Below, piece by piece: positions 1-8,245 of a DNA stretch of 64,000 bases (positions are counted from its first letter, which is position 1; each line of letters opens with the position of its first letter). The DNA comes from Pseudomonadota bacterium (GTDB taxonomy: Bacteria; Pseudomonadota; Alphaproteobacteria; Rhodobacterales; Rhodobacteraceae). The notes below the pieces were generated by a model that saw only the letters and a program-made list of their open reading frames with translations, was not told the DNA's origin and ran no database searches. The stretch covers positions 2,198,226-2,262,225 of the forward strand of contig JBCAYL010000001.1 in assembly GCA_038533575.1 (NCBI GenBank), read 5' to 3'. The position numbers and the translations under genes are program-made.

Positions 1-294
1 TACCTGATGCGCTTCGAGCAGTTCTATCCGTTCCCGGCGCAGTCCGTGGTCAAGGAGCTCGAGCGCTTCAAGTCGGCCGAGATGATCTGGTGCCAGGAAG
101 AGCCCAAGAACCAGGGCGGCTACAGCTTCATCGACCCCAATCTCGAATGGGTGCTCGGGCGCATCAAGGCCAAGCATCCCCGCGTGCGCTATGTCGGGCG
201 CGCCACCTCGGCGTCGCCTGCCACCGGCCTCGCCTCCACCCACAAGAAACAGCAAGCCGACCTCGTCGACGAAGCTCTGACCCTCAAGGACTAG
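1..294 (+). CDS. sucA: 2-oxoglutarate dehydrogenase E1 component, C-terminal end (partial)
   Basis: The reading frame is open from the first base and ends at TAG 292-294, so only about the last 97 residues of a protein of roughly 980 are present. The tail (YPFPAQSV..., then [12 protein letters not shown] and [15 protein letters not shown]) matches the conserved C-terminus of the thiamine-diphosphate-dependent E1 subunit. E1 decarboxylates 2-oxoglutarate and passes the succinyl group to the lipoyl arm of SucB in the TCA cycle. The sucB ATG follows 7 bases after the stop, so the two are co-transcribed. The identity rests on the tail and on the neighbour; both agree. Confidence 0.93.
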   Translation, partial: YLMRFEQFYPFPAQSVVKELERFKSAEMIWCQEEPKNQGGYSFIDPNLEWVLGRIKAKHPRVRYVGRATSASPATGLASTHKKQQADLVDEALTLKD

Positions 295-301
295 AGAAGC
301 C

Positions 302-1849
302 ATGTCTACCGAAGTTCGAGTGCCCACCTTGGGCGAAAGCGTCACCGAAGCCACCGTCGCCACGTGGTTCAAGAAGCCGGGCGATGCCGTCGCCGTGGAC
401 GAAATGCTCTGCGAGCTCGAAACCGACAAGGTGACGGTGGAAGTGCCCTCACCCGCGGCGGGCACGCTGGGCGAGATCGTCGCCGGAGAGGGCGAGACGG
501 TGGGCGTCGACGCGCTCCTCGCTCAGATCTCCGATGGCGGCGAGGCCGCGCCTTCCAAGGGGGCACCAAAGGCCGACGCCGCCCCGAAGGCCCAGGCCGG
601 CAGCTCCAGCGGCGGCGGTGCGACGATCGACATCATGGTGCCCACGCTGGGTGAGAGCGTCACCGAGGCCACCGTGAGCACCTGGTACAAGAAGCCGGGC
701 GATCCCGTGGAAGCCGACGAAATGCTCCTCGAGCTCGAGACCGACAAAGTGAGCGTCGAAGTGCCCGCACCCGCCTCGGGCGTGCTTGGCGAAATCCTCG
801 CCGAGGAAGGCGCGACGGTGCAGGCCGATGCCAAGCTGGGGACCATGTCCTCGGGCGACGGCGCAGGCGCCGCTGCCTCGAGCAGCGCGGAGGCTCCCGC
901 AAAACCCGCGGCGCAAGCGCCCGCACCGGCAGCCGCCAACGGCGCCGGTCGCACGGATGTCGAACACGCGCCCTCCGCGCAGAAGATGATGGCCGAGAAA
1001 GGCCTCTCCGCCTCCGACGTCACGGGCACGGGCCGCGACGGCCGCATCATGAAAGAGGACGTCATGCGCGCCGAGGCGCGGCCCGCCGCCAAGGCCGAGG
1101 CCCCTGCGCCCGCGCCGATGCCGCGCGCGCCCGTGCCGGCGGACGATGCCGCGCGCGAAGAGCGCGTCAAGATGACGAAGCTCCGCCAGACCATCGCCAA
1201 GCGTCTGAAGGACAGCCAGAACACCGCCGCCATGCTCACCACCTACAACGAGGTGGACATGACCGAGACGATGGCGCTTCGGAAGGAGTACAAGGACCTC
1301 TTCGAGAAGAAGCACGGCGTCCGCCTCGGCTTCATGTCCTTCTTTACGAAGGCCTGCTGCCACGCGCTCAAAGAGGTGCCCGAGGTCAACGCGGAGATCG
1401 ACGGGACGGATATCGTCTACAAGAACTTCGTCCACATGGGCATCGCCGCGGGCACGCCGCAGGGCCTCGTCGTGCCCGTGATCCGGGACGCGGACTCCAT
1501 GAGCTTCGCCCAGATCGAGAAGGCCATCGCCGAGAAAGGCGCCCGCGCTCGCGACGGCAAGCTCTCAATGGCCGAGATGCAGGGCGGCACGTTCACGATC
1601 TCCAATGGCGGCGTCTACGGCTCGCTCATGTCCTCGCCCATCCTCAACCCGCCGCAATCCGGCATCCTCGGGATGCACAAGATCCAGGACCGCGTGATGG
1701 TTATCAACGGTGAGATGAAGATCCGCCCGATGATGTACCTCGCGCTCAGCTACGACCACCGCATCGTCGACGGCAAAGGCGCTGTGACGTTCCTCGTCCG
1801 CGTGAAAGAGGCGCTGGAGGATCCCCGTCGGTTACTGATGGATCTCTAA
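302..1849 (+). CDS. sucB: dihydrolipoyllysine-residue succinyltransferase (E2 of 2-oxoglutarate dehydrogenase)
   Basis: E2 core of the 2-oxoglutarate dehydrogenase complex; it transfers succinyl from the lipoyl arm to CoA. The 515 residues hold two tandem lipoyl domains (about 1-78 and 108-185) with lipoylated lysines at K43 and K149, each inside ELETDKV. Ala/Pro-rich linkers follow, then a peripheral-subunit-binding domain (about 220-255, [12 protein letters not shown]) that holds E3, and the catalytic domain (about 285-515) with the active-site HRIVDG at H486. E. coli SucB has one lipoyl domain, so this is the two-lipoyl form. It lies directly downstream of sucA; lpdA, the E3 gene, is 2.5 kb further on. 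Confidence 0.97.
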   Translation: MSTEVRVPTLGESVTEATVATWFKKPGDAVAVDEMLCELETDKVTVEVPSPAAGTLGEIVAGEGETVGVDALLAQISDGGEAAPSKGAPKADAAPKAQAGSSSGGGATIDIMVPTLGESVTEATVSTWYKKPGDPVEADEMLLELETDKVSVEVPAPASGVLGEILAEEGATVQADAKLGTMSSGDGAGAAASSSAEAPAKPAAQAPAPAAANGAGRTDVEHAPSAQKMMAEKGLSASDVTGTGRDGRIMKEDVMRAEARPAAKAEAPAPAPMPRAPVPADDAAREERVKMTKLRQTIAKRLKDSQNTAAMLTTYNEVDMTETMALRKEYKDLFEKKHGVRLGFMSFFTKACCHALKEVPEVNAEIDGTDIVYKNFVHMGIAAGTPQGLVVPVIRDADSMSFAQIEKAIAEKGARARDGKLSMAEMQGGTFTISNGGVYGSLMSSPILNPPQSGILGMHKIQDRVMVINGEMKIRPMMYLALSYDHRIVDGKGAVTFLVRVKEALEDPRRLLMDL

Positions 1850-1862
1850 CGGTAAAACTGAG

Positions 1863-2363
1863 ATGCGGCTTCTTTTTCTGCAGTTCTATGAAGGTTTTCT
1901 TGCCCTCAGAGACAGGGATTCGCGAAGTGAACGCGCGTATCTTGCGGCTGTGAGCGCTTTCGAGCGCTCACGGTACAAACAGACATTGAGGCATTTTGAC
2001 AACCTTAATTCAAAGGCGGCGGCACTACTTACACACATCTCTGTGATGATCGCTGTCACTGCTTTTGTTTTTTATTTTCTTTACCCTAACCGTCAAGAAG
2101 TTGATGTCTGGGGATGGCTTATTCTCTCGGAGATGGTGTCTTATATCCTTTTGACGCTTCCATGTGTTGCTCCGCTTTATGTCACCAATTTCTATTCATT
2201 CGATTTGAAGCGTCTCTCCACCAAAACGCCGGTTAGAGATGGGCTGTTGGAGGCTTACGTACGACGTCGAAATTGCTTCTACATTTCCTACTTTGGCTGC
2301 ATCCTCTTTACTATTTTCTTTGCATTAACAGTCCTTGGAAAATTGCTCTTTGGAAGTGCTTGA
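1863..2363 (+). CDS. small multi-pass membrane protein, SLATT/PycTM-like, AT-rich (possible foreign gene)
   Basis: A 166-residue protein with an Arg-rich cytoplasmic N-terminus (1-45), then DNLNSKAAALL at 46-56 leading into a first membrane helix (about 57-75), a second (83-107) and a third (138-160). The D-x(4)-KAxxLL run just before the first helix resembles the start of SLATT/PycTM-type membrane effectors, which disrupt the inner membrane in nucleotide-signalling defence; this is my pattern reading, not an established match. Two 60-base stretches I counted (1981-2040 and 2101-2160) are 43-45% G+C, against about 67% at the end of sucB. It starts 13 bases after the sucB stop, so it is probably co-transcribed with the TCA operon. 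No cyclase or nuclease partner is nearby. Confidence 0.8.
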   Translation: MRLLFLQFYEGFLALRDRDSRSERAYLAAVSAFERSRYKQTLRHFDNLNSKAAALLTHISVMIAVTAFVFYFLYPNRQEVDVWGWLILSEMVSYILLTLPCVAPLYVTNFYSFDLKRLSTKTPVRDGLLEAYVRRRNCFYISYFGCILFTIFFALTVLGKLLFGSA

Positions 2364-2372
2364 CGAATTTTA

Positions 2373-2906
2373 ATGACCTTCCTTCCCGCCATCACCGCCC
2401 GCCGCGCCTTCCGGCTGCCAGGCTACACGACCCTCGCGGAGGCGGGGTTCGATGGCGACTATGTCTCTCCGATTCAGCTTACCTCCGGCAATCCGGAGGG
2501 GCCGATGCTGATGAGCAAGGACTGGCTCGATGCGCCCTCGGCCATGGCCAATCACGCCAAGCTCAGCCGCACGGGATACCTGCCGCACATCCCCTTCAAT
2601 CGGGTCATCGACAAGGCGCTCGCGCTCATCGGGCTCAAGCGATCAGATATCTACATCGCCCCCATCTTCTGTCTCCTGCCGCCGCGGCGCTCGCATCCGC
2701 TGCCCGCGGCCCATGCGCGGGCGAGCTTCGAGGCCGTCACGCGCCTCGAACTCAACGGCCGCCGCCCCGTCGCTGCGGGCAATGACAGCGCACGCGTGCT
2801 TCGCCATTTCGGCGTGCCGCACATCGCCACATGCCACCCCTCCGCCCGCGGCCTATCTTTCGATGCCCGGGCCGAGCGTATCGCGGAGGCCCTGAGCGCA
2901 GCATGA
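2373..2906 (+). CDS. conserved hypothetical protein, possibly uracil-DNA-glycosylase-like
   Basis: A 177-residue soluble protein with no signal peptide or membrane helix. The pattern is a short N-terminal arm, a segment with IGLKRSDIYIAP (about 86-97) and a C-terminal HPSARG (about 153-158). A late HPS motif after an Asn/Asp-containing strand recalls the uracil-DNA glycosylase superfamily, but the usual N-terminal catalytic motif (G-E-x-P-G type) is not recognisable, so I do not assign the function. The ATG lies 9 bases after the stop of the AT-rich gene and has no good ribosome-binding site, which suggests that the upstream insertion displaced its original leader. Base composition is back to the genome norm here. 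Confidence 0.72.
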   Translation: MTFLPAITARRAFRLPGYTTLAEAGFDGDYVSPIQLTSGNPEGPMLMSKDWLDAPSAMANHAKLSRTGYLPHIPFNRVIDKALALIGLKRSDIYIAPIFCLLPPRRSHPLPAAHARASFEAVTRLELNGRRPVAAGNDSARVLRHFGVPHIATCHPSARGLSFDARAERIAEALSAA

Positions 2907-2915
2907 AGGCAAGGC

Positions 2916-3377
2916 ATGACACCCAGCCTCTCGGAAGCACAATCGCGGGCCACGGAGATGGGCCTGACGGCGGCCAAGGCGGAGATCGCGGAGGCCATGC
3001 GGGCCGATCCCGCCCGGCTCGTGCAGGCGCTCTTTCTGCTGCCGCTCGCCTCCGCCGCGCTCGCGGCGGTGACGGTTTCGTTCTGGGCTCTCCTCCTCGC
3101 CCTCCCGCTGGCAGCCGCATGTGCCGAGCGCGCGCTGCCCATGCGCCGCTATTTCATCGCGTTCTCGCCGCGCAACGGCTTCCCGCGCAACCTGCCCGCC
3201 TTCGCGCGCTGGGCTGCGCTCTACTCGGGCGTCATGCTCGTGATGATCGTGCTGCCCCCCGCGCTTCCGGCCGCGGCGCGCTGGGGCATCTGGGTCGCGC
3301 TGGCGGCGGGATCACTGGCCTTTCCCCTCGCCAAGGCCACGCTCCGCGCCCGGCAGGTCTGGCGCAACGATCCCTGA
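2916..3377 (+). CDS. hypothetical membrane protein
   Basis: A 153-residue protein. The first 33 residues are charged and probably cytoplasmic (rich in Ala/Glu). They are followed by a hydrophobic hairpin (about 36-72), a basic loop with MRRYFIAFSPRNGF (about 76-89), and two further membrane helices (about 98-118 and 122-142). It lies 9 bases after the preceding gene and 44 bases before the cupin gene, all in one direction, so it is probably an operon member. No family is recognised. The composition fits the host genome. It probably sits in the inner membrane; nothing in the sequence gives a catalytic role. Confidence 0.7.
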   Translation: MTPSLSEAQSRATEMGLTAAKAEIAEAMRADPARLVQALFLLPLASAALAAVTVSFWALLLALPLAAACAERALPMRRYFIAFSPRNGFPRNLPAFARWAALYSGVMLVMIVLPPALPAAARWGIWVALAAGSLAFPLAKATLRARQVWRNDP

Positions 3378-3421
3378 GGTCCATGCGTTGGGAGGGTCCA
3401 CACGAACTGGAGCCCGACCCC

Positions 3422-3817
3422 ATGACCGACACATTGCCGACCCACGTGAAAGCCGACGCCCCGACCGCGAAAGAATGGCATGACCCCGCGCGCGGCGACG
3501 TGCGCTTCTTCACCGTCATCGACGCCGACTACGGCCCCACGGAGGCCGTCGTACAGGGCGTGGCCCATATCGAGCCCGGCGACGAGGAAAAGCCCCATCA
3601 CCACGAGATCGCCGAGACGATCTTTGTCCTCGACGGCGCGGGCACGGCGCAGGTGGGCGACAAGATGCTGATGCTCTCGAAGGGCGACACCGTCTTTGTC
3701 CCAGCGGGCATGACCCACGGCTGGAAGGCCGCCGGCGACGCCCCGCTCCGCTTTCTCTTCACCTTCCCGGCCGACCGCTTCGAAGAGGTGGCCTATCACT
3801 TCAGAGAGGCCGCATGA
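3422..3817 (+). CDS. cupin domain protein
   Basis: A 131-residue single-domain cupin. The first cupin motif is visible as GDEEKPHHHEIAETIFVLDG (about 57-76), with three consecutive His and a Glu as metal ligands. The second appears as GDTVFVPAGMTHGW (about 88-101), with the fourth His ligand. The reading frame is open far upstream, but this ATG gives a protein starting directly before the domain and of normal length. The stop overlaps the next gene's start in ATGA, indicating translational coupling to the MAPEG gene. The substrate is unknown; small cupins of this kind serve as sugar or small-acid isomerases, dioxygenases or sensors. Confidence 0.85.
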   Translation: MTDTLPTHVKADAPTAKEWHDPARGDVRFFTVIDADYGPTEAVVQGVAHIEPGDEEKPHHHEIAETIFVLDGAGTAQVGDKMLMLSKGDTVFVPAGMTHGWKAAGDAPLRFLFTFPADRFEEVAYHFREAA

Positions 3818-4224
3818 CTCCGGAACTGACAGCGCTCGTCCTCGCCGCGCTCCTGCAGGTGGCGCAATTCGCGCTCATGAGCGTGGCCGCCAACCGGGAC
3901 CTCGGCCCGGCCAAGACGATGTCTCCGCGCGACGCCTCCCGCCTCGGCGGGTCGCTGGAGACCCAGCTGTCGGACAAGCCCGCCCGGCTCTTCCGGGCGT
4001 TCAACAACCACTTCGAGGGGCTGATCCTCTTTTCGATCGCCTGCGTGGTGATCCATGTCTCGGGGCAGAGCGGCGGCTTCACCGTCGCCTGCGCCTATGC
4101 CTATCTCGCGGCCCGCGTGGCCTATATCCCCGCCTACTATTTCGGCCTGGCCCCCTGGCGGTCGATCATCTGGTTCGCCGGGTTCACGGCCACCGTGCTC
4201 ATGCTACTCTCGGCGCTGATATGA
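3814..4224 (+). CDS. MAPEG family membrane protein
   Basis: A 136-residue integral membrane protein with four hydrophobic segments (about 3-24, 62-82, 88-108, 112-135), the MAPEG topology. The hallmark region is RAFNNHFEGLILFSI (about 54-68), matching the conserved N-H-x-E of glutathione-dependent membrane proteins. MAPEG proteins use glutathione in peroxidase or transferase reactions; a bacterial member's actual substrate cannot be read from sequence. It overlaps the cupin stop by 4 bases. The next gene, lpdA, begins 117 bases downstream after a dyad, so lpdA may have its own promoter. Confidence 0.88.
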   Translation: MTPELTALVLAALLQVAQFALMSVAANRDLGPAKTMSPRDASRLGGSLETQLSDKPARLFRAFNNHFEGLILFSIACVVIHVSGQSGGFTVACAYAYLAARVAYIPAYYFGLAPWRSIIWFAGFTATVLMLLSALI

Positions 4225-4266
4225 GCGCTCTTTCCCGCAAAACGGCCCTATGCCCGGTGCCAGGGA

Positions 4267-4287
4267 TGCGTACGCCAACTGTACGCA
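4267..4287. promoter_or_regulatory. perfect 7-bp inverted repeat upstream of lpdA
   Basis: TGCGTAC, 7 bases, then GTACGCA: perfect 7-bp arms with centres about 14 bp apart, roughly one and a half helical turns. It sits 54 bases before the lpdA start in the only sizeable gap of the operon. This geometry suits a dimeric regulator, but the regulator is unknown and a short hairpin is also possible. Confidence 0.4.
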
Positions 4288-4341
4288 CCGTGTATCGCTA
4301 TTTTGGCCTGTCTGACCGCCCTCAACCGCAAGAGGTTTCCC

Positions 4342-5730
4342 ATGGCATCCTATGATGTGATCGTAATCGGCTCCGGCCCCGGTGGCTATGTCTGCGCCAT
4401 CCGCTGCGCGCAGCTCGGCCTCAAAACGGCCTGTGTCGAGGGCCGCGAAACGCTGGGCGGCACCTGCCTCAACGTCGGCTGCATCCCCTCGAAGGCCTTG
4501 CTCCACGCCACCCACCAGCTCCACGAAGCGGAGCACAATTTCGCCGAGATGGGGCTCAAGGGTAAAAGCCCCTCGGTGGATTGGAAACAGATGCTGTCCT
4601 ACAAGTCGAAGACCATCGGGCAGAACACCCAGGGCATCGAATTCCTGTTCAAGAAGAACAAGATAGACTGGATCAAGGGCTGGGGCTCCATCCCCGAGGC
4701 GGGCAAGGTGAAGGTGGGTGACGAGGTCCACGAGGCCAAGCACATCGTCATCGCCACGGGCTCGGAAGCGGCCTCGCTGCCCGGCATCGAGATCGATGAG
4801 AAGGTGGTGGTGACTTCCACGGGCGCGCTCGAGCTGCCCAAGGTCCCCAAGAAGATGGTGGTGATCGGCGCGGGCGTGATCGGGCTCGAGCTCGGCTCGG
4901 TCTACACACGGCTCGGGAGCGAGGTCCACGTGATCGAGTTCCTCGACCACATCACCCCCGGCATGGATGCGGAGGTCTCGAAGACCTTCCAAAAACTGCT
5001 GACGAAACAGGGGCTGAGCTTCACCCTCGGTGCGGCGGTGCAAAAGGTCGACGCGACGAAAACCAAGGCGAAAGTGACCTACAAGCTGCGCAAGGATGAG
5101 AGCGAACACACCGTCGACGCCGACGTCGTGCTCGTGGCCACGGGGCGCAAACCCTATACCGACGGCCTCGGCCTCGACGCGCTCGGCGTCAAGATATCGG
5201 AGCGCGGCCAGATCGAGACCGACGATCAATGGCGCACGAACGTGGACGGCATCTTCGCCATCGGGGACGCCATCAAGGGCCCCATGCTCGCACACAAGGC
5301 CGAAGATGAGGGCATGGCCGCCGCGGAGGTCATCGCCGGGCAGCACGGGCATGTGAATTACGGCGTCATCCCGGGCGTGATCTATACCCATCCCGAGGTG
5401 GCCAATGTGGGCCACACCGAGGAGAGCCTGAAGGAGGCGGGCCATGCCTACAAGGCGGGCAAGTTCTCCTTCATGGGCAATGGTCGCGCGAAGGCTAATT
5501 TCGCCGCCGACGGCTTCGTCAAGATCCTCGCCGACGCGGAGACCGACCGCATCCTAGGCGCTCACATCGTGGGACCCATGGCGGGGGATCTCATCCACGA
5601 GATCTGCGTGGCCATGGAATTCGGCGCCGCCGCCGAGGATCTGGCGCGCACCTGCCACGCTCACCCCACCTATTCGGAAGCCGTCCGCGAGGCGGCGCTC
5701 GCCTGCGGGGATGGCCCCATTCACATGTGA
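4342..5730 (+). CDS. lpdA: dihydrolipoyl dehydrogenase (E3)
   Basis: FAD-dependent E3, which reoxidises the dihydrolipoyl arm of SucB with NAD+. It has 462 residues, the usual length. The FAD-binding GSGPGG is at 10-15; the redox-active disulfide lies in [13 protein letters not shown] with C42 and C47; the NAD-binding fold includes [12 protein letters not shown]; and the C-terminal dimer interface carries HAHPTYSEA with the catalytic His at about 441. An in-frame ATG exists 39 bases upstream, but the chosen start is the family start. The gene closes the sucAB operon and is followed by a convergent GntR gene. Confidence 0.97.
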   Translation: MASYDVIVIGSGPGGYVCAIRCAQLGLKTACVEGRETLGGTCLNVGCIPSKALLHATHQLHEAEHNFAEMGLKGKSPSVDWKQMLSYKSKTIGQNTQGIEFLFKKNKIDWIKGWGSIPEAGKVKVGDEVHEAKHIVIATGSEAASLPGIEIDEKVVVTSTGALELPKVPKKMVVIGAGVIGLELGSVYTRLGSEVHVIEFLDHITPGMDAEVSKTFQKLLTKQGLSFTLGAAVQKVDATKTKAKVTYKLRKDESEHTVDADVVLVATGRKPYTDGLGLDALGVKISERGQIETDDQWRTNVDGIFAIGDAIKGPMLAHKAEDEGMAAAEVIAGQHGHVNYGVIPGVIYTHPEVANVGHTEESLKEAGHAYKAGKFSFMGNGRAKANFAADGFVKILADAETDRILGAHIVGPMAGDLIHEICVAMEFGAAAEDLARTCHAHPTYSEAVREAALACGDGPIHM

Positions 5731-5744
5731 GCCAACGGCGGCGC

Positions 5745-5768
5745 CACGAATTTTTGCAAAAATCCGTG
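5745..5768. repeat. AATTTTTGCAAAAATT palindrome, copy 1 (candidate bidirectional terminator)
   Basis: A near-perfect 24-base palindrome centred on TTTTTGCAAAAA with CACG/CGTG ends, in the short gap between convergent lpdA and the GntR gene. A second copy with extended similarity lies at 54734-54755, also in a convergent gap. The position suits transcription termination in both directions, but the stem is AT-rich and there is no classic U-tract. Confidence 0.6.
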
Positions 5769-5775
5769 TCCGCCC

Positions 5776-6426
5776 TCAGGTGGCGAGCATGCGAAGGCCC
5801 TGGGTGACATCGGTGCGCACCGCGAGCCGCAGCCCGGGCTCGTCCCCGGCCTTGAGCGCGGCGAGGATGATGCGGTGCTGCACCGGGCCTTCGGTCCGCT
5901 TCAACTTCCCGTAGAGCGCGCGCATCGTGGGCCCGAGCTGGAGCCAGACCGTCTCCGCCATGGCCAGCATCGCGGGGGCCTGTGCGCGCAGGTAAAGCGT
6001 CCGGTGAAACTCGAGATTGGTACGGATGTAGCCCACCGCGTCCTTGCGCGCGATGGCTTGCCCCACGGAGGTGTTGATCGTCTGCAGCCGCTCCACGAGC
6101 GCGAGATGCGCCCGTGGCAAGGCCCGGCTCGACAGCTCCGTCTCGATGAGAGCGCGAAGCGACGCGAGCTCCTCGATCCGCTCGTTTGAGAGCTCCGGCG
6201 TCGACACGCGACCGGAGGCCGAGAGCACAAGCGCGCCCTCCGCCGTCAGCCGCCGCAGTGCTTCGCGCGCGGGCGTCATCGAGACGTCGAATTCCTTCGC
6301 GATCCCGCGCAGGGTGAGCGCCTCCCCCGGGGCCAGTTCGCCGTGCATGATGCGTGTCCGCAGCGCGCGGTAGACCTTGTCGTGGGCGGCCGTGCCCGGC
6401 AGCTCGGGGCGGGGTGAGATCAACAT
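5776..6426 (-). CDS. GntR family transcriptional regulator, FCD (FadR) subfamily
   Basis: A 216-residue regulator. The winged helix-turn-helix is at about 12-75, with the recognition segment IAKEFDVSMTPAREALRRL. The C-terminal all-helical FCD domain (about 88-210) contains the typical Glu/Arg/His-rich helices (RIEELASLRALIE, FHRTLY) that bind a metal and a small acid. FCD regulators usually control catabolism of organic acids or sugar acids and are often coded next to their targets; no obvious catabolic operon adjoins this one, and the nearest transporter is the TRAP system 2 kb away. I chose the ATG at 6426 over an upstream TTG. The gene is convergent with lpdA. Confidence 0.9.
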   Translation of the reverse strand: MLISPRPELPGTAAHDKVYRALRTRIMHGELAPGEALTLRGIAKEFDVSMTPAREALRRLTAEGALVLSASGRVSTPELSNERIEELASLRALIETELSSRALPRAHLALVERLQTINTSVGQAIARKDAVGYIRTNLEFHRTLYLRAQAPAMLAMAETVWLQLGPTMRALYGKLKRTEGPVQHRIILAALKAGDEPGLRLAVRTDVTQGLRMLAT

Positions 6427-6455
6427 GGGCCGTATCAAGCGCAGATCGATCCGCG

Positions 6456-7151
6456 TCAGTCCAGCACGATCCTCTGCAGCGCCCCGCCATGGCGCTTGAG
6501 CCAGCTCTTGTGGAGCGCGTAGTCGGGCATCAGCCCCGCCACCGTGCCCCAGAACGCGGGCGAATGGTTCATCTCCCTGAGATGGGAGACCTCATGTGCT
6601 GCCACGTAATCGAGCACCTCGGGCGGCGCCATGGCCAGCCGCCAGGAATACATGAGCGACCCCGCGGCAGAGCAGGAGCCCCACCGCGAGCGGGTATCGC
6701 GCAACGTCAGCCGGGTGTAGCGGACGCCCAGCGCGGCGGCGTATCTGTCCGATGCCTCGGCAAGCCGCGCCCGGGCCTCGAGCTTCAGGTAGGCTGCCAC
6801 GGCCCGCCCCGGGGCCTCCGCGGCCCGTTGGGGAACGAGCAGGGCATCGCCCTCGAGCCGGGGCGCCCGCGTGGCTGCGGCCTCCACGCGCCGGGCCCGC
6901 CCGAAGACAGGCACCTCGTCGCCCAGCGCCAGCGGGCGCTGCTCACCCGCCTCGCCCACATGACGCAGGAGCCAGCCGCGCTTCTGACGCGCGAAATCGA
7001 GCGCCTCGCCCGCAGCGACGCCCCGGGGGACGGTCAACGTCACGCGCCCGTCCCGCGCGCCCACGCGCAGTGTGAGCCGACGCGCGCGGGCATTGCGTCT
7101 GATCTCCACTTCAATGGGAGGCTCACCGTCCAGAATGTGCCGCTCGCTCAT
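6456..7151 (-). CDS. YgjP-like (DUF45, SprT-type) metallopeptidase
   Basis: A 231-residue protein of the YgjP/DUF45 family of putative zinc metalloproteases. The gluzincin-like signature HEVSHL (about 177-182) supplies two His ligands and the catalytic Glu, with a third ligand in the following NHSPAFW. The upstream segment LTLRDTRSRWGSCS is the other conserved block of the family. The start was taken at the ATG giving MSERHILDG; the open frame runs 129 bases further, into the promoter side of the next, divergent gene. The cellular substrate is unknown. The GntR gene follows 30 bases downstream on the same strand. Confidence 0.88.
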   Translation of the reverse strand: MSERHILDGEPPIEVEIRRNARARRLTLRVGARDGRVTLTVPRGVAAGEALDFARQKRGWLLRHVGEAGEQRPLALGDEVPVFGRARRVEAAATRAPRLEGDALLVPQRAAEAPGRAVAAYLKLEARARLAEASDRYAAALGVRYTRLTLRDTRSRWGSCSAAGSLMYSWRLAMAPPEVLDYVAAHEVSHLREMNHSPAFWGTVAGLMPDYALHKSWLKRHGGALQRIVLD

Positions 7152-7339
7152 GACTGCCCTGCTCTTTTGCCCAGTATGGCCCGCCCGGCCCCGGCCCGGA
7201 AGAGCGCAAGAGACCCTGCGGCCTTGCAACACCTCTCGACCCGCGCCATATCCAGCGCTCGACGCCGCGCCATTTGACACCCTCCGTGCCCTATGGCAGT
7301 GCGCGCCATCCGAGGATTCCGGTTGAGGAAGGGAAACCC

Positions 7340-7681
7340 ATGCCCAAGGAAGAATGGGGCGTAAAGCGCCTGTGCCCCACCACCGGCAAACGCTTTTACG
7401 ACATGAACCGCGACCCCATCGTGAGCCCCTACACGGGCGAAGTCGTCACCATCGATACCGGCAAGGGCCGGACCATGGTGGCCGATGCCGAGGACGCGCA
7501 GACCAAGAAGCTGAAGGAAAAGGCGGAGGCGAGCGAAGACGAGGATCTGGTACTCGACGACGACGAGGAAGAAGACAGCGATGTCGATCTCGGCGATGAC
7601 GTGCTCGATGACGATGACGAGGATGACAAGGTCTCCCTCGACGATCTCGCGGACGTGGCGTCCGAGGAAAGCGAAGACTGA
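7340..7681 (+). CDS. TIGR02300 family protein (FYDLN acid domain)
   Basis: A 113-residue protein with a conserved N-terminus (EEWGVKRLCPTTGKRFYDMN at about 4-23, then DPIVSPYTGE) followed by a tail that is almost entirely Asp and Glu (about 68-113; for example DDDEEEDSD). This is the alphaproteobacterial FYDLN-acid family; the head carries a single visible Cys, and the tail makes the protein extremely acidic. The function is not established. An upstream in-frame start exists, but the chosen ATG is preceded by AGGAAGGGAAA and matches the family start. The tRNA-Ala gene lies 47 bases beyond the stop. Confidence 0.92.
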   Translation: MPKEEWGVKRLCPTTGKRFYDMNRDPIVSPYTGEVVTIDTGKGRTMVADAEDAQTKKLKEKAEASEDEDLVLDDDEEEDSDVDLGDDVLDDDDEDDKVSLDDLADVASEESED

Positions 7682-7728
7682 TTTCGCTTGATTAGCCTCG
7701 GCCCGCCGCGTAGACGAGCCGAGCAAAT

Positions 7729-7804
<76 letters not shown>

Positions 7805-8245
7805 AATCTCCCCTGCATTTCCAGTTCATTTGGTGCGCGACCGAGGCGCGCCGATTGTTGCTGGCCATCCCGTATGGCAGCGACCCGTCCGGCTCCATGA
7901 ATGCTGTGCGACGCGGCCGCCCGGGGCTGTGAGATTGGGAGGAGTACACGACCCCGGGCGGTGAACGCGGGGGCGCGTGGCCATCCGATGCGTTCTGACG
8001 TCGTGGGCCCATAGACGCCCGGCGCACCCCCCGAGACGAGTGATTTGCGGCGCAACCCCGCGAATATCGCGCAGCTTTGCGGCACTGCCGCATAGATGCC
8101 CGTGCGATCGCGCGCTCTGCCGCATTTTTGACCTCTGCGTAAAGCGGCCCGGGCGCCATCCCTTGAAAACGGGTAGCCACGGCGAGAATCCCGGCTAATC
8201 TCGTGCGAGACAGCGGGACACACCGCTGAGTTTTGGGAGGACATC
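7805..8245. other. 441-base gap without a supported gene
   Basis: No open frame here has a family match, a good ribosome-binding site or plausible codon use; the minus-strand frames look like chance in GC-rich DNA. It holds the leader of the TRAP operon, including the cluster of dyads at 8045-8092. The only clear translation signal is TTTTGGGAGG before the dctP start. Confidence 0.7.
8045..8092. promoter_or_regulatory. cluster of three short dyads upstream of the TRAP operon
   Basis: Three inverted repeats follow one another: TTGCGGCGCAA (8045-8055), CGCGAATATCGCG (8059-8071) and TGCGGCACTGCCGCA (8078-8092). The half-site TGCCGCA occurs again at 8118-8124. Spacing and position, about 150-200 bases before the dctP start, would suit an operator region. 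GC-rich DNA makes chance dyads common, so this is only a candidate. Confidence 0.4.

Noticed and set aside
1863-2363. A full Pycsar defence system
   Set aside because: Only a possible membrane effector is seen; no cyclase gene is adjacent, so a system cannot be claimed.
2831-3421. N-terminal extension of the cupin open frame
   Set aside because: The extension overlaps two other genes and is low-complexity Arg/Ala; the ATG at 3422 gives a normal single-domain cupin.
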